This document shows, piece by piece, positions 1 to 7,350 of a stretch of 14,842 bases of DNA. The DNA is from GCA-002282575 sp964606405 (GTDB lineage: Bacteria > Pseudomonadota > Gammaproteobacteria > Thiomicrospirales > Thiomicrospiraceae), in the NCBI GenBank assembly GCA_964606405.1, contig CAZSGH010000058.1, positions 1 to 14,842 of the forward strand. Direction: 5' to 3'. The position numbers were made by a program, and so were the translations under genes. Under the pieces are notes generated by a model, which ran no database searches, had not been told where the DNA came from, and saw only the letters and a list, made by a program, of their open reading frames with translations. Positions within the stretch are counted from its first letter, which is position 1, and each line of letters opens with the position of its first letter.

Positions 1-200
1 GGCGGTAGCTGATAGTGCAGTCCGCGCAAGGTACCGTAGGTCGAAAAGGATTCGTTATCCTGTACCCAGTCGATGTTGCCAATGTGTTGTTGAAATAAGT
101 CATGACGGTAGCTTTCAAAAAAATAGCCACGGCTGTCTGCCCAGACTTTGGGCTCGATGATGACCACATCGGGAATTGAGGTTGGGATGAATTGCATCAT
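1..200 (-). CDS. rmlC: dTDP-4-dehydrorhamnose 3,5-epimerase, N-terminal part (runs off window)
   Basis: Only the first 66 codons are in the window; the rest lies beyond base 1. RmlC is a cytoplasmic cupin-fold enzyme that epimerises C3 and C5 of dTDP-4-keto-6-deoxyglucose, the third step to dTDP-L-rhamnose. The visible part reads MMQFIPTSIPDVVIIEPKVW, then SRGYFFESYRHDLF, then NESFSTYGTLRGLHYQLPP. The RGLHYQ segment (His near residue 62) carries the family's catalytic base. Start: two adjacent ATG codons lie at 200 and 197; an AAAGAG-like ribosome site just upstream favours the first. The ATG comes 1 bp after the rmlA stop, so it is co-transcribed with rmlA and probably translationally coupled. 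The order is rmlB-rmlA-rmlC, with no rmlD between A and C. Confidence 0.93.
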   Translation of the reverse strand, partial: MMQFIPTSIPDVVIIEPKVWADSRGYFFESYRHDLFQQHIGNIDWVQDNESFSTYGTLRGLHYQLP

Positions 201-201
201 T

Positions 202-1080
202 TTACTCTTTAATCAAACGCAACAAATACTGACCATAGTTATTTTTACTCATCGGTTGTGCTAACTTCTCGACTTGTTCGGCGGTTAAATATCCCATACG
301 ATAAGCGATTTCTTCTAGGCAAGCGACTTTTAGCCCTTGGCGTGCTTCGATAATGCTAATGAAGTTGCTGGCTTCGAGCAAACTTTCATGCGTGCCGGTA
401 TCGAGCCACGCATAACCACGCCCCATGGTTTCGACGCGCAGTTGTCCCATGTTTAAATAAGTTTCGTTGACGGTGGTAATTTCTAACTCGCCACGATGCG
501 AAGGCTTAATGCTTTTAGCAATATCGATAACCTGATTATCATAGAAATACAAACCCGTTACCGCAAAGTTGCTTTTCGGTTGTTTGGGCTTTTCTTCGAT
601 ACTGATGGCTTTACCCGTTTTGTCGAATTCGACGACACCGAAACGCTCTGGGTCGGTAACATGGTAAGCAAACACGGTTGCACCACTGTCTTGCTGATTG
701 GCATTTTGCAAGAGCTTACTCATGCCACTGCCGTAGTAGATGTTATCACCCAAAATAAGGCAGGAATCATCGTTACCAACAAAGTCGGCACCCAGAATGA
801 ACGCTTGGGCGAGTCCATCGGGGCTAGGCTGTACACAATAGCTTAGGTTAAGCCCCCATTGATGACCATCTCCTAACAACTGCTCGAAACGCGGTGTATC
901 TTGCGGCGTACTGATGATGAGGATGTCACGAATACCAGCAAGCATCAGCGTTGATAAGGGATAGTAAATCATTGGCTTATCATAAATTGGCAATAACTGT
1001 TTCGAGACAGCTAAGGTGGCAGGATAGAGTCGTGTACCAGAACCGCCCGCTAAAATAATACCTTTTCTGTTTTTGCTCAT
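202..1080 (-). CDS. rmlA: Glucose-1-phosphate thymidylyltransferase (RmlA)
   Basis: Joins dTTP and glucose-1-phosphate to give dTDP-glucose plus pyrophosphate, the first committed step of dTDP-L-rhamnose synthesis in the cytoplasm. The 292-residue product has the usual family length. The nucleotidyltransferase signature GGSGTRLYP is at residues 12-20, followed by SKQLLPIYDKPMIYYPLS with the catalytic-site lysine of this family. LGDNIYYG (near residue 110), GVVEFD, EEKPKQPKS and WLDTGTHESL follow in the canonical order. The ATG at 1080 overlaps the rmlB stop by 4 bp (ATGA), so the two are very likely translationally coupled. The TAA stop lies 1 bp before the rmlC ATG. Nothing unusual is seen; the close relative RffH makes the same product for other pathways, but the adjacent rmlB and rmlC support the rhamnose role. 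Confidence 0.96.
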   Translation of the reverse strand: MSKNRKGIILAGGSGTRLYPATLAVSKQLLPIYDKPMIYYPLSTLMLAGIRDILIISTPQDTPRFEQLLGDGHQWGLNLSYCVQPSPDGLAQAFILGADFVGNDDSCLILGDNIYYGSGMSKLLQNANQQDSGATVFAYHVTDPERFGVVEFDKTGKAISIEEKPKQPKSNFAVTGLYFYDNQVIDIAKSIKPSHRGELEITTVNETYLNMGQLRVETMGRGYAWLDTGTHESLLEASNFISIIEARQGLKVACLEEIAYRMGYLTAEQVEKLAQPMSKNNYGQYLLRLIKE

Positions 1081-2189
1081 GCTTGACGCTCCGTGTAATG
1101 TTTATCCAGCCATTGTTGATACTCGCCCGATTGCACTTGTTGTACCCAATCTTGATTGTTCAAATACCAATCGACGGTTGCCGCAATACCACTATCGAAG
1201 GTTTCTTGTGGTGTCCAGCCTAATTCATTGGCAAGTTTACTGGCATCAATGGCATAACGATGATCGTGTCCTGGACGGTCGGTAACGTAAGTAATCAGAC
1301 TACGACTGGCTTTGCCTTGCGCAGCGGGACAGTTCGGATACTTAGCAGCAAGCGTTGTATCGGCTGAAAAACGTGCATCGATTAAATCGCACAGGGTATG
1401 CACCACATCTAAATTGGTCTTTTCGTTATGACCGCCAATGCAGTAAGTTTCGCCATTATTGCCCTGTTCAAAAACCACTTGTAACGCACGGGCATGGTCA
1501 TCGACATACAGCCAATCGCGTACATTATCGCCTTTTCCGTACACGGGTAACGCTTTACCAGCCAAGATGTTTAAGATCATGAGGGGAATGAGCTTTTCGG
1601 GAAAATGATAAGGTCCGTAGTTATTCGAGCAATTGGTGACAACAATGGGTAGACCATAGGTATGATGCCATGCACGAACCAGTTGATCTGAGCTTGCTTT
1701 ACTCGCCGAATAAGGCGATCTGGGATCGTAAGCAGTGGTTTCGGTAAAGAAGCCATCTTCGCCCAAACTACCGAATACTTCATCGGTACTAACATGATGA
1801 AAACGAAACAAGGCTTGTTCTTGTGCGTCTAAGGTCGAAAAATAACTTCTGGCTGCTTCTAATAGTGTGAAGGTGCCAACGATGTTGGTGACAATAAACT
1901 CACCCGCACTGCTAATCGAACGGTCAACGTGACTTTCAGCTGCTAAGTGAATCACCCCCACAGGGCGATGCTCAGCAAACAGCGCATCGAGTGCCGCACG
2001 GTCGCAAATATCGACTTGAGCAAAGGTATAGTTTTCGTTGTCTTGCACACCCGCTAGGTTCGCTAAATTGCCCGCATAGGTGAGTTTATCGATATTAACG
2101 AGTCGATAAGTATTTTGTGCAATTAAATGACGAATCAGCGATGAACCAATAAAGCCTGCGCCGCCCGTAATGAAAAGCGTTGGGGTCAT
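1077..2189 (-). CDS. rmlB: dTDP-glucose 4,6-dehydratase (RmlB)
   Basis: NAD-dependent extended short-chain dehydrogenase that turns dTDP-glucose into dTDP-4-keto-6-deoxyglucose. The 370-residue protein begins MTPTLFITGGAGFIGS, with the Rossmann glycine motif at residues 9-15. HLAAESHVDRS lies near 81-91, STDEVFG at 134-140 (Thr-Asp-Glu catalytic set), and the YSASK motif has Tyr160 and Lys164. NCSNNYGPYHFPEKLIPLMI and VRDWLYVDDH, which are typical of RmlB, follow. The ATG at 2189 is the last base before a run of N, so its ribosome site and the true distance to the upstream ugd-like gene are not visible. The stop overlaps the rmlA start. The length and motifs are ordinary, so the enzyme is expected to be active. 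Confidence 0.96.
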   Translation of the reverse strand: MTPTLFITGGAGFIGSSLIRHLIAQNTYRLVNIDKLTYAGNLANLAGVQDNENYTFAQVDICDRAALDALFAEHRPVGVIHLAAESHVDRSISSAGEFIVTNIVGTFTLLEAARSYFSTLDAQEQALFRFHHVSTDEVFGSLGEDGFFTETTAYDPRSPYSASKASSDQLVRAWHHTYGLPIVVTNCSNNYGPYHFPEKLIPLMILNILAGKALPVYGKGDNVRDWLYVDDHARALQVVFEQGNNGETYCIGGHNEKTNLDVVHTLCDLIDARFSADTTLAAKYPNCPAAQGKASRSLITYVTDRPGHDHRYAIDASKLANELGWTPQETFDSGIAATVDWYLNNQDWVQQVQSGEYQQWLDKHYTERQA

Positions 2190-2289
2190 NNNNNNNNNNN
2201 NNNNNNNNNNNNNNNNNNNNNNNNNNNNNNNNNNNNNNNNNNNNNNNNNNNNNNNNNNNNNNNNNNNNNNNNNNNNNNNNNNNNNNNNN
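2190..2289. other. Assembly gap (100 N) between the ugd-like gene and rmlB
   Basis: Exactly 100 N. On the minus strand it hides the last codons and stop of the ugd-like gene and the ribosome site of rmlB. The Ugd-like protein enters the gap after HAVGRG, which in this family lies close to the C-terminus, so probably little coding sequence is missing here. The true length is unknown. Confidence 0.97.
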
Positions 2290-3568
2290 TGCCCCGCCCG
2301 ACAGCATGATAATGAAAGCCAATCGATTTCATGACATCGGGATCATAGATATTACGACCATCAAAAATACGGGCTTCGATTAAATGGCGATTGATTCGGT
2401 CGAAATCGGGATTCCAATAGACTTTCCACTCCGTCATAATCAATAGCGCATCAGCGCCCTCGCATGCCTGATAAGGATCATCATAACACTGAATCTGAGG
2501 ATGATTAGGATAACGCGAAGCTAATTCGACCAAAGCTTTAGGATCATGAATGCGCAATTGTGCGCCTTGTGCCAACAAGGCATCAATTAATCTCAAGCTT
2601 GATGCTTGCTCAACCGTAGCTGTATCGGGTTTGTAAGAAACGCCCCACAAGGCAAAGGTTTTATCGCTTAATTGGCTCTGATAATGTTGCCACAATTTAC
2701 TAAACAAAATTTCTTGCTGATGCGCATTCACGCGCAAAGCCGCGGGCAGCAGCTGAGGCATTTGACCTTGCTGCTCGAAAGTACGCAAAATGGCTGACAA
2801 ATCCGCCATAAAATTAGGACCACCAAACCCAGCACCAGGATAAAGGTAGTTAAAACCAATGCGCGGATCAGTTCCAATGCCTTGGCGCACTTGTTCAATA
2901 TCCACACCTAATGACGCTGCCAAATTAGCAAACTCGTTCATCGCCGATACACGTAGTGCTAACAACATATTAATGGCGTACTTTGTCATCTCTGCCGCCG
3001 ATGGTGCCATGATGAGCAACATATCACGTGCGCGATTGTAGGGACGTAACAAGTCGCGCATTTGCTCAATCGCCCACGCATGATCGGTACCGATAATAAT
3101 GCGATCAGGACGACTAAATTGACTAATTGCCGTCCCTTCAGACATAAACTCTGGCCAGACAACCACCTGCGCTGGCGAGTTCGCTTCTTGCAACCGTTGT
3201 TGGTACTGCGCCGCACGCCCCACACCATGCAAGGTTTGCGTCACCAATAGGGTTGGCTCTGTTAACAAGGCAGCAAGCTTGCTAACCAGCTCATCGGCAA
3301 GCGCACCTTGCGCAGGGGTAAAGCTGATAATATGAATATGGCTTGACGCATAATCAGCGAGCTGATGCCCTTGGGCCCAACACAAACTGCCAACCTGCTG
3401 TTGTGCCATCAATAACTCAGCTAAGCCAGACTGCTTACGCGCGGTATCTTGCCACGTCCAGTTCTGAGGTGCATCGAGCGGTAAAATCGTCACAAAATTA
3501 CCATTACTGGCAAGGCTAGCAGCAGTGACTAACGCTGGATAGTCATGTCCATAGATGACAATATTCAT
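2290..3568 (-). CDS. ugd: UDP-glucose 6-dehydrogenase homologue with degenerate active site; 3' end lost in gap
   Basis: The roughly 426 visible residues follow the UDP-glucose/GDP-mannose dehydrogenase architecture: NAD domain, central helix, then UDP-binding domain. Conserved pieces are VTQTLHGVG (Thr), PEFMSEGTAI, RPDRIIIG, AEMTKYAINMLLALRV with NEFANL (the family's Lys and Asn), GTDPRIGFNYLYPGAGFGG and a C-terminal FALWGVSYKPDT. Several key residues are changed. The nucleophilic cysteine site, normally GGxCFPKD, reads GGPNFMAD, so Cys is Asn and the Lys is Ala while the Asp is kept. The NAD glycine motif GxGYVGL reads GHDYPAL. The usual TDDxRxSP stretch reads TATVEQAS. The reading frame is intact, so it is not simply a decaying pseudogene. 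It may be a non-catalytic or altered-substrate relative. The start at 3568 overlaps the pgi stop by 4 bp. The symbol is by homology, not proven activity. Confidence 0.78.
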
Positions 3569-5193
3569 CCGTTTTGTCCTGTTAATGTGGCAATGAGTGC
3601 TCGTGTCGCGCCATCGAAACCATCCGTTTTACCTGTCTGCAAAGCCGTTAGCGTTTTAAGCGCAATGTGCTTACCCAATTCAACTCCCCATTGATCGAAC
3701 GGATTGATATGCCAAATAACCGCTTCAACAAAGGTTTGATGTTCATAAAGAGCAATGAGCGCACCTAAACTGTGCGCATCAAGTTGCTCGAGTAATAAAG
3801 TGCTGCTCGGTTGATTCCCTGCATAATGTTTATGCGGATCGATTGGTGGATGTTCTAACGCCGCATCACCTAACATCAGCACACTAGACTGGGCTAACAG
3901 GTTTGCCAACGCAAGCTGGTGCTGATAATGTAAAGCAGTCCGTGTCGCCTCATCATCAGATTGTTCAATATCGGGACGATGAATGGGCGCAATAAAGTCA
4001 CACGCAACCGCTTCTGTTCCTTGATGCAACAATTGATAAAAGGCATGTTGCGCATTAGGACCGACTTCGCCCCACACAATCGGACAGGTCGGATAAGCTA
4101 AGGACTTACCCGAACGATCAACGCTTTTTCCATTCGACTCCATAATGAGCTGTGTGAGATAAGCTGGCAAGAGTTCTAATCGTGCATCGTAGGGTAAAAT
4201 TGCCTTACCATGAATGCCTAAAAAATTACGGTTCCAAATCGTGGTTAATGCCAGTCGAACAGGCAGGTTTTCTTGCCAAGGTGCTGCACGAAAATGTTCG
4301 TCCATATCACTTGCACCCTTTAACAACTGCTTAAAACCATCCATTCCTAGTGCAATGGCAATGGTAATACCGATGCTTGACCACAAAGAATAACGCCCAC
4401 CAACCCAGTCCCAAAAATGCAATTGATGCGCCGCAGCAATACCCCATGCCGTCATTTTTTGGCTGTTTGCAGACACACCGATAAAATGCTGTTTTAACGC
4501 CAAGTAACGCGAAGCACCATGCGCCATTAACCACTCTAAAGCCGTTTGTGCATTCGCCAAGGTATCGATGGTGGTAAAAGTTTTACTGGCAAAAACAAAC
4601 AAGGTCGACTGCGGATTGAGCTTATCAAGCAAGCTCCCTGTTCTAGCGCCATCCATACTCGACAAATAATGCACGCGAATAAGCGGATTACTCGGCTGCA
4701 AGGCATTCACGACCAATTGTGGCCCTAAATCAGAACCGCCCACCCCCATGTTAACCACATCGGTAATGGCAAGCCCCGTAAAACCTCGCCACTGGCCTGC
4801 ACGAATACGTTCAACCAACACAGCCATGCGTTCAAGCTGCGTTTGTACCTGCTGATAAATTGACTGACCGTCCAAAGTCAAACCATCTTCAGACTGCCCG
4901 CGTAGTGCTGTATGCAAGGCTGCTCGATTTTCGGTATGGTTAATGGCATGCCCCGTAAAAAGCTGCTCAATAGCGACAGATAACTGTTGCTGCTCTGCTA
5001 AATCATAAAGGTGTTGCCAGGTTTGCGGCAATAGGCGTTGACGAGACACATTAGCCGTAATGCCAGCAGCATTGATCTGCTCTCGCTGACCACGTTGTGG
5101 ATCTTGTGCAAAAATATCTTTAAGATGTAACTGACGAACATCATTAGCATGTTCTGCAAGATTTTGCCATGCAGCGGTTTGCGTTAAACTCAT
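3565..5193 (-). CDS. pgi: Glucose-6-phosphate isomerase
   Basis: Interconverts glucose-6-phosphate and fructose-6-phosphate in the cytoplasm, linking central metabolism to the sugar-nucleotide genes around it. The 542-residue protein beginning MSLTQTAAWQNLAEHA is close to the ~549 of E. coli Pgi. Diagnostic blocks in order are NMGVGGSDLGPQLV, SKTFTTIDTLANAQTALEW, VGGRYSLWSSIGI, ESNGKSVDRSGK, VWGEVGPNAQHAFYQLLHQGTE (catalytic Glu and His) and NPFDQWGVELGKHIA (catalytic Lys). The frame stays open upstream to 5259, but that extension enters the repeat at 5209-5358 and lacks family similarity, so the ATG at 5193 is chosen. Its ribosome site (AGAACAAG) is weak. The TGA stop overlaps the ugd-like start by 4 bp. 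A pgi gene beside galU and ugd recalls Acinetobacter capsule loci. Confidence 0.96.
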   Translation of the reverse strand: MSLTQTAAWQNLAEHANDVRQLHLKDIFAQDPQRGQREQINAAGITANVSRQRLLPQTWQHLYDLAEQQQLSVAIEQLFTGHAINHTENRAALHTALRGQSEDGLTLDGQSIYQQVQTQLERMAVLVERIRAGQWRGFTGLAITDVVNMGVGGSDLGPQLVVNALQPSNPLIRVHYLSSMDGARTGSLLDKLNPQSTLFVFASKTFTTIDTLANAQTALEWLMAHGASRYLALKQHFIGVSANSQKMTAWGIAAAHQLHFWDWVGGRYSLWSSIGITIAIALGMDGFKQLLKGASDMDEHFRAAPWQENLPVRLALTTIWNRNFLGIHGKAILPYDARLELLPAYLTQLIMESNGKSVDRSGKSLAYPTCPIVWGEVGPNAQHAFYQLLHQGTEAVACDFIAPIHRPDIEQSDDEATRTALHYQHQLALANLLAQSSVLMLGDAALEHPPIDPHKHYAGNQPSSTLLLEQLDAHSLGALIALYEHQTFVEAVIWHINPFDQWGVELGKHIALKTLTALQTGKTDGFDGATRALIATLTGQNG

Positions 5194-5208
5194 ACTTGTT
5201 CTACTAAT

Positions 5209-5358
5209 TGAAACATCTAAAAGCCCAATGGGTTGGAGGTCTGGAGGAAGGGATAGCAAAAAAAGGCATGTAACCCATTAACTAACCCCCTTCCTTCAGC
5301 AAAAAACAAACTTGAAAAGTCTAAAAAAACAAGCAAAGCGCAGTTTTTAGACTTTCCC
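5209..5358 (+). repeat. MITE-like repeat, copy 1 (galU-pgi junction)
   Basis: About 150 bp with two internal inverted repeats. CTGGAGGAAGGG (5241-5252) faces CCCTTCCTTCAG (5288-5299), and AAAGTCTAAAAA (5316-5327) faces a perfect TTTTTAGACTTT (5344-5355). It matches the reverse complement of the element at 6052-6202 along its whole length. Shared blocks include CCAATGGGT, GCATGTA, CCTTCCTTCAGC, AAACTTG, AAGTCTAAAAA, GCAAAGCG and TTTTTAGA. The terminal sequence TCTAAAA/TTTTTAGA resembles the other copy's ends. There is no coding capacity. The left boundary is approximate, and I found no target duplication at this copy. The right end overlaps the last codons and stop of galU. Confidence 0.8.
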
Positions 5359-6036
5359 CAATAACTGACAAAACGCCTCGCCCAACTGAGGATGACGCTT
5401 AGCAAACGTCAGCGTTGCTGCCAAATAACCCAATTTATCGCCACAATCATGCACTTCGCCATCGAATACAGCGGCACGCATCGTCTCGTGCGCCAACAAA
5501 GCTTGCATGGCATCGGTGAGTTGAATCTCTCCGCCCACACCACGTTGCGTTTGTGCAAGTTCGGCAAAAATATGCGGTGTAAACAAATAGCGACCCAGCA
5601 CCGACAGGCGCGATGGTGCATCTTGCGCACTTGGCTTTTCGACAAGACCCGTAATGCGATGCACAGCGCTAACCGCAGCAATGCCATACTTATGCACATC
5701 GGCCAGTGCTACTTCTTGCAAAGCAACGACACTACTGCGATGAATCGCATAATCAGCAACCAGCTGTGCTGTGGCATTTTGTTCTGCATGATGACAAATG
5801 ACATCGGGCAGCAAAACAACAAACGGATTATCTTGCACGACAGGCGCAGCGCAAGCCACTGCATGACCCAAACCCAGNNNNNNNNNNNNNNNNNNNNNNN
5901 NNNNNNNNNNNNNNNNNNNNNNNNNNNNNNNNNNNNNNNNNNNNNNNNNNNNNNNNNNNNNNNNNNNNNNNNNNNNNGCAGGTAAAAATCGACTGCCCAA
6001 GCCAGCAGCAGGAATCACAGCAAATTTAACGCTCAT
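5347..6036 (-). CDS. galU: UTP-glucose-1-phosphate uridylyltransferase, interrupted by an assembly gap
   Basis: Makes UDP-glucose from UTP and glucose-1-phosphate, feeding GalE and the Ugd homologue. The N-terminus MSVKFAVIPAAGLGSRFLP carries the nucleotidyltransferase loop, and the sequence then enters the N run. After the gap come LGLGHAVACAAPVV, NPFVVLLPDVI, ITGLVEKPSAQDAPS, LGRYLFTPHIF, GGEIQLTDAMQALL and HDCGDKLGYL, all in GalU order. Families of ~290-300 residues have about 85-95 residues between the FLP and GLGHAV positions, so more than the 33 placeholder residues are missing. Start: ATG at 6036 with AAGGTG seven bases upstream, preferred over the in-frame GTG at 6042. The TAA stop and last codons (GKV) lie in the terminal part of the copy 1 repeat. 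Repeats in opposite orientation fill both flanks. Confidence 0.93.
   Translation of the reverse strand: MSVKFAVIPAAGLGSRFLPXXXXXXXXXXXXXXXXXXXXXXXXXXXXXXXXXXLGLGHAVACAAPVVQDNPFVVLLPDVICHHAEQNATAQLVADYAIHRSSVVALQEVALADVHKYGIAAVSAVHRITGLVEKPSAQDAPSRLSVLGRYLFTPHIFAELAQTQRGVGGEIQLTDAMQALLAHETMRAAVFDGEVHDCGDKLGYLAATLTFAKRHPQLGEAFCQLLGKV
5878..5977. other. Assembly gap (100 N) inside galU
   Basis: Exactly 100 N inside galU. Comparison with the usual GalU layout suggests that roughly 250 or more bases are missing, so the N count is not a measured length. Confidence 0.95.
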
Positions 6037-6043
6037 GCACACA

Positions 6044-6051
6044 CCTTAATT
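6044..6051. repeat. Direct repeat (target duplication), galU side of copy 2
   Basis: CCTTAATT at 6044-6051 is repeated exactly at 6202-6209, directly flanking the element between them. The first base could belong to either the element or the duplication, so the duplication is 7 or 8 bp. On the minus strand this copy provides the AATTAAGG that serves as the galU ribosome-binding site. Confidence 0.8.
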
Positions 6052-6202
6052 GGGAACCTCTAAAAACCCTCGCTTTGCTCGTTTTTAGACTTTCCAAGTT
6101 TATTTTTTAGCTGAAGGAAAGGGATTAATCAATGCAGTACATGCTATTTTTAGTAACCCCTTCCTTCAGACTTCCTACCCATTGGGGTGTTTAGAGATAC
6201 CC
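6052..6202 (-). repeat. MITE-like repeat, copy 2 (galE-galU junction)
   Basis: A 151-bp element. Its ends form an imperfect 13-bp terminal inverted repeat: GGGAACCTCTAAA on the left against GGGTATCTCTAAA read inward from the right, 11 of 13 identical. Inside are CTGAAGGAAAGGG (6111-6123) facing CCCCTTCCTTCAG (6157-6169), and CTAAAAAC (6060-6067) facing GTTTTTAG (6081-6088). Direct repeats of CTTAATT or CCTTAATT flank it. There is no open frame of note. The features (short, terminal inverted repeats, target duplication, no transposase, second copy nearby) fit a miniature inverted-repeat transposable element. The transposase family is unknown. Transcripts across it would carry two hairpins just upstream of galU. 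Confidence 0.85.
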
Positions 6203-6209
6203 CTTAATT
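6202..6209. repeat. Direct repeat (target duplication), galE side of copy 2
   Basis: Second copy of CCTTAATT. On the minus strand it reads AATTAAGG and contains the galE stop codon TAA (6206-6204), so the insertion fell exactly at the end of galE without altering its product. Confidence 0.8.
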
Positions 6210-7226
6210 GTCTAACCCATTAGGATTCATCGATTGCCAACGCCATGCATCCGTACACATAGCAGCCAAATCACGCTGTGCTTTCCAGCCGAGTAGTGTT
6301 TGAGCTAAAACAGGGTCAGCATAAACACAAGCAACATCACCTACCCGACGAGAAACAATTTGATAGGCAATCATTCTGCGGCTCGCTGTTTCAAACGCAC
6401 GAATCATTTCTAATACGGAATAGCCCTGCCCCGTACCCAAATTAACAGCCGTCACTTGATCTGGCGTATTAGGCTGTTGTAAGTAGTCAAGTGCTTTAAG
6501 ATGCCCGTCTGCTAAGTCAACCACATGAATATAATCTCGCACCCCTGTACCATCTGGTGTATTGTAGTCGCCGCCAAAAACAGAGACTTGCTCACGACGC
6601 CCTACCGCTGTTTGGGAAATATAAGGTAGCAGATTATTGGGTATACCATTGGGATCTTCGCCGATTAAGCCACTTTCATGCGCACCAACTGGGTTAAAGT
6701 AACGCAGCAACAATACTTTCCAACCCGCTTCACTACAGCCTAAATCACGCAACATATCTTCAACGATGAGCTTACTACGCCCATAAGGATTGGTTACCGA
6801 CAAAGGAAAGGTTTCGTTAACAGGTACAGAAGCAGGATCACCATAAACGGTAGCCGATGAGCTAAAAACCAATGTTTTTACGCCTGCTTCTCGCATCACA
6901 TTCAATAATACAAGTGTCCCATTGACGTTATTATCATAATAACTCAGCGGATCTAAGACTGACTCACCTACTGCTTTTAAACCCGCAAAATGAATCACTG
7001 CGGTGATATCGTGCTCACTAAAAATGCGAGCAAGGCTGTCATGATGACGAATATCGGCAAGAACAAACTCTGGCGCAATGCCCGTAATACGTTTAATACG
7101 TTCCAACACGGCAGGCTTGGCATTGGCTAAATTATCAGCAATAACAACGTGATGTCCTGCCTGCTGCAAGGCAATCACCGTATGCGAACCGATATAACCA
7201 ACGCCACCTGTTACCAAAATACTCAT
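6204..7226 (-). CDS. galE: UDP-glucose 4-epimerase
   Basis: NAD-dependent extended short-chain dehydrogenase that interconverts UDP-glucose and UDP-galactose. The protein is 340 residues, against 338 in E. coli. MSILVTGGVGYIGSH has the Rossmann glycines at 7-13, followed by VIHFAGLKAVGES near 77-89, SSSATVYG at 122-129 (catalytic Ser124) and NPYGRSK with Tyr148 and Lys152. LLRYFNPVGAHESGLIGEDP and GVRDYIHVVDLADGH are typical of GalE. The ATG at 7226 has GGGAG eight bases upstream. The upstream gap keeps a frame open into the glutaredoxin gene, but that is an artefact of the N run. Before the copy 2 repeat inserted, galE probably ended 9 bases ahead of the galU ATG. Some relatives also epimerise UDP-GlcNAc; sequence alone does not decide this. 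Confidence 0.95.
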   Translation of the reverse strand: MSILVTGGVGYIGSHTVIALQQAGHHVVIADNLANAKPAVLERIKRITGIAPEFVLADIRHHDSLARIFSEHDITAVIHFAGLKAVGESVLDPLSYYDNNVNGTLVLLNVMREAGVKTLVFSSSATVYGDPASVPVNETFPLSVTNPYGRSKLIVEDMLRDLGCSEAGWKVLLLRYFNPVGAHESGLIGEDPNGIPNNLLPYISQTAVGRREQVSVFGGDYNTPDGTGVRDYIHVVDLADGHLKALDYLQQPNTPDQVTAVNLGTGQGYSVLEMIRAFETASRRMIAYQIVSRRVGDVACVYADPVLAQTLLGWKAQRDLAAMCTDAWRWQSMNPNGLDN

Positions 7227-7250
7227 GCCATCTGCTCCCGAGAAACAATG

Positions 7251-7350
7251 NNNNNNNNNNNNNNNNNNNNNNNNNNNNNNNNNNNNNNNNNNNNNNNNNN
7301 NNNNNNNNNNNNNNNNNNNNNNNNNNNNNNNNNNNNNNNNNNNNNNNNNN
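7251..7350. other. Assembly gap (100 N) between grxD and galE
   Basis: Exactly 100 N. It hides the last few codons and the stop of the glutaredoxin gene and most of the grxD-galE intergenic region. The apparent in-frame fusion of the two genes across it has no meaning. Confidence 0.97.

Noticed and set aside
496..846. Plus-strand open frame opposite rmlA, and similar antisense frames elsewhere (such as 8154-8420, 9853-10182, 13138-13467)
   Set aside because: They are shadows of well-supported genes on the other strand, with no recognisable domain or ribosome site.
2290..3568. Calling the ugd homologue a pseudogene
   Set aside because: The frame is intact with no stop or frameshift in the visible 426 residues, and many family residues remain, so altered function is as likely as decay.
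5194..5259. Upstream extension of Pgi from 5259
   Set aside because: It lies largely in the copy 1 repeat and has no resemblance to Pgi N-termini. The ATG at 5193 gives the normal length.
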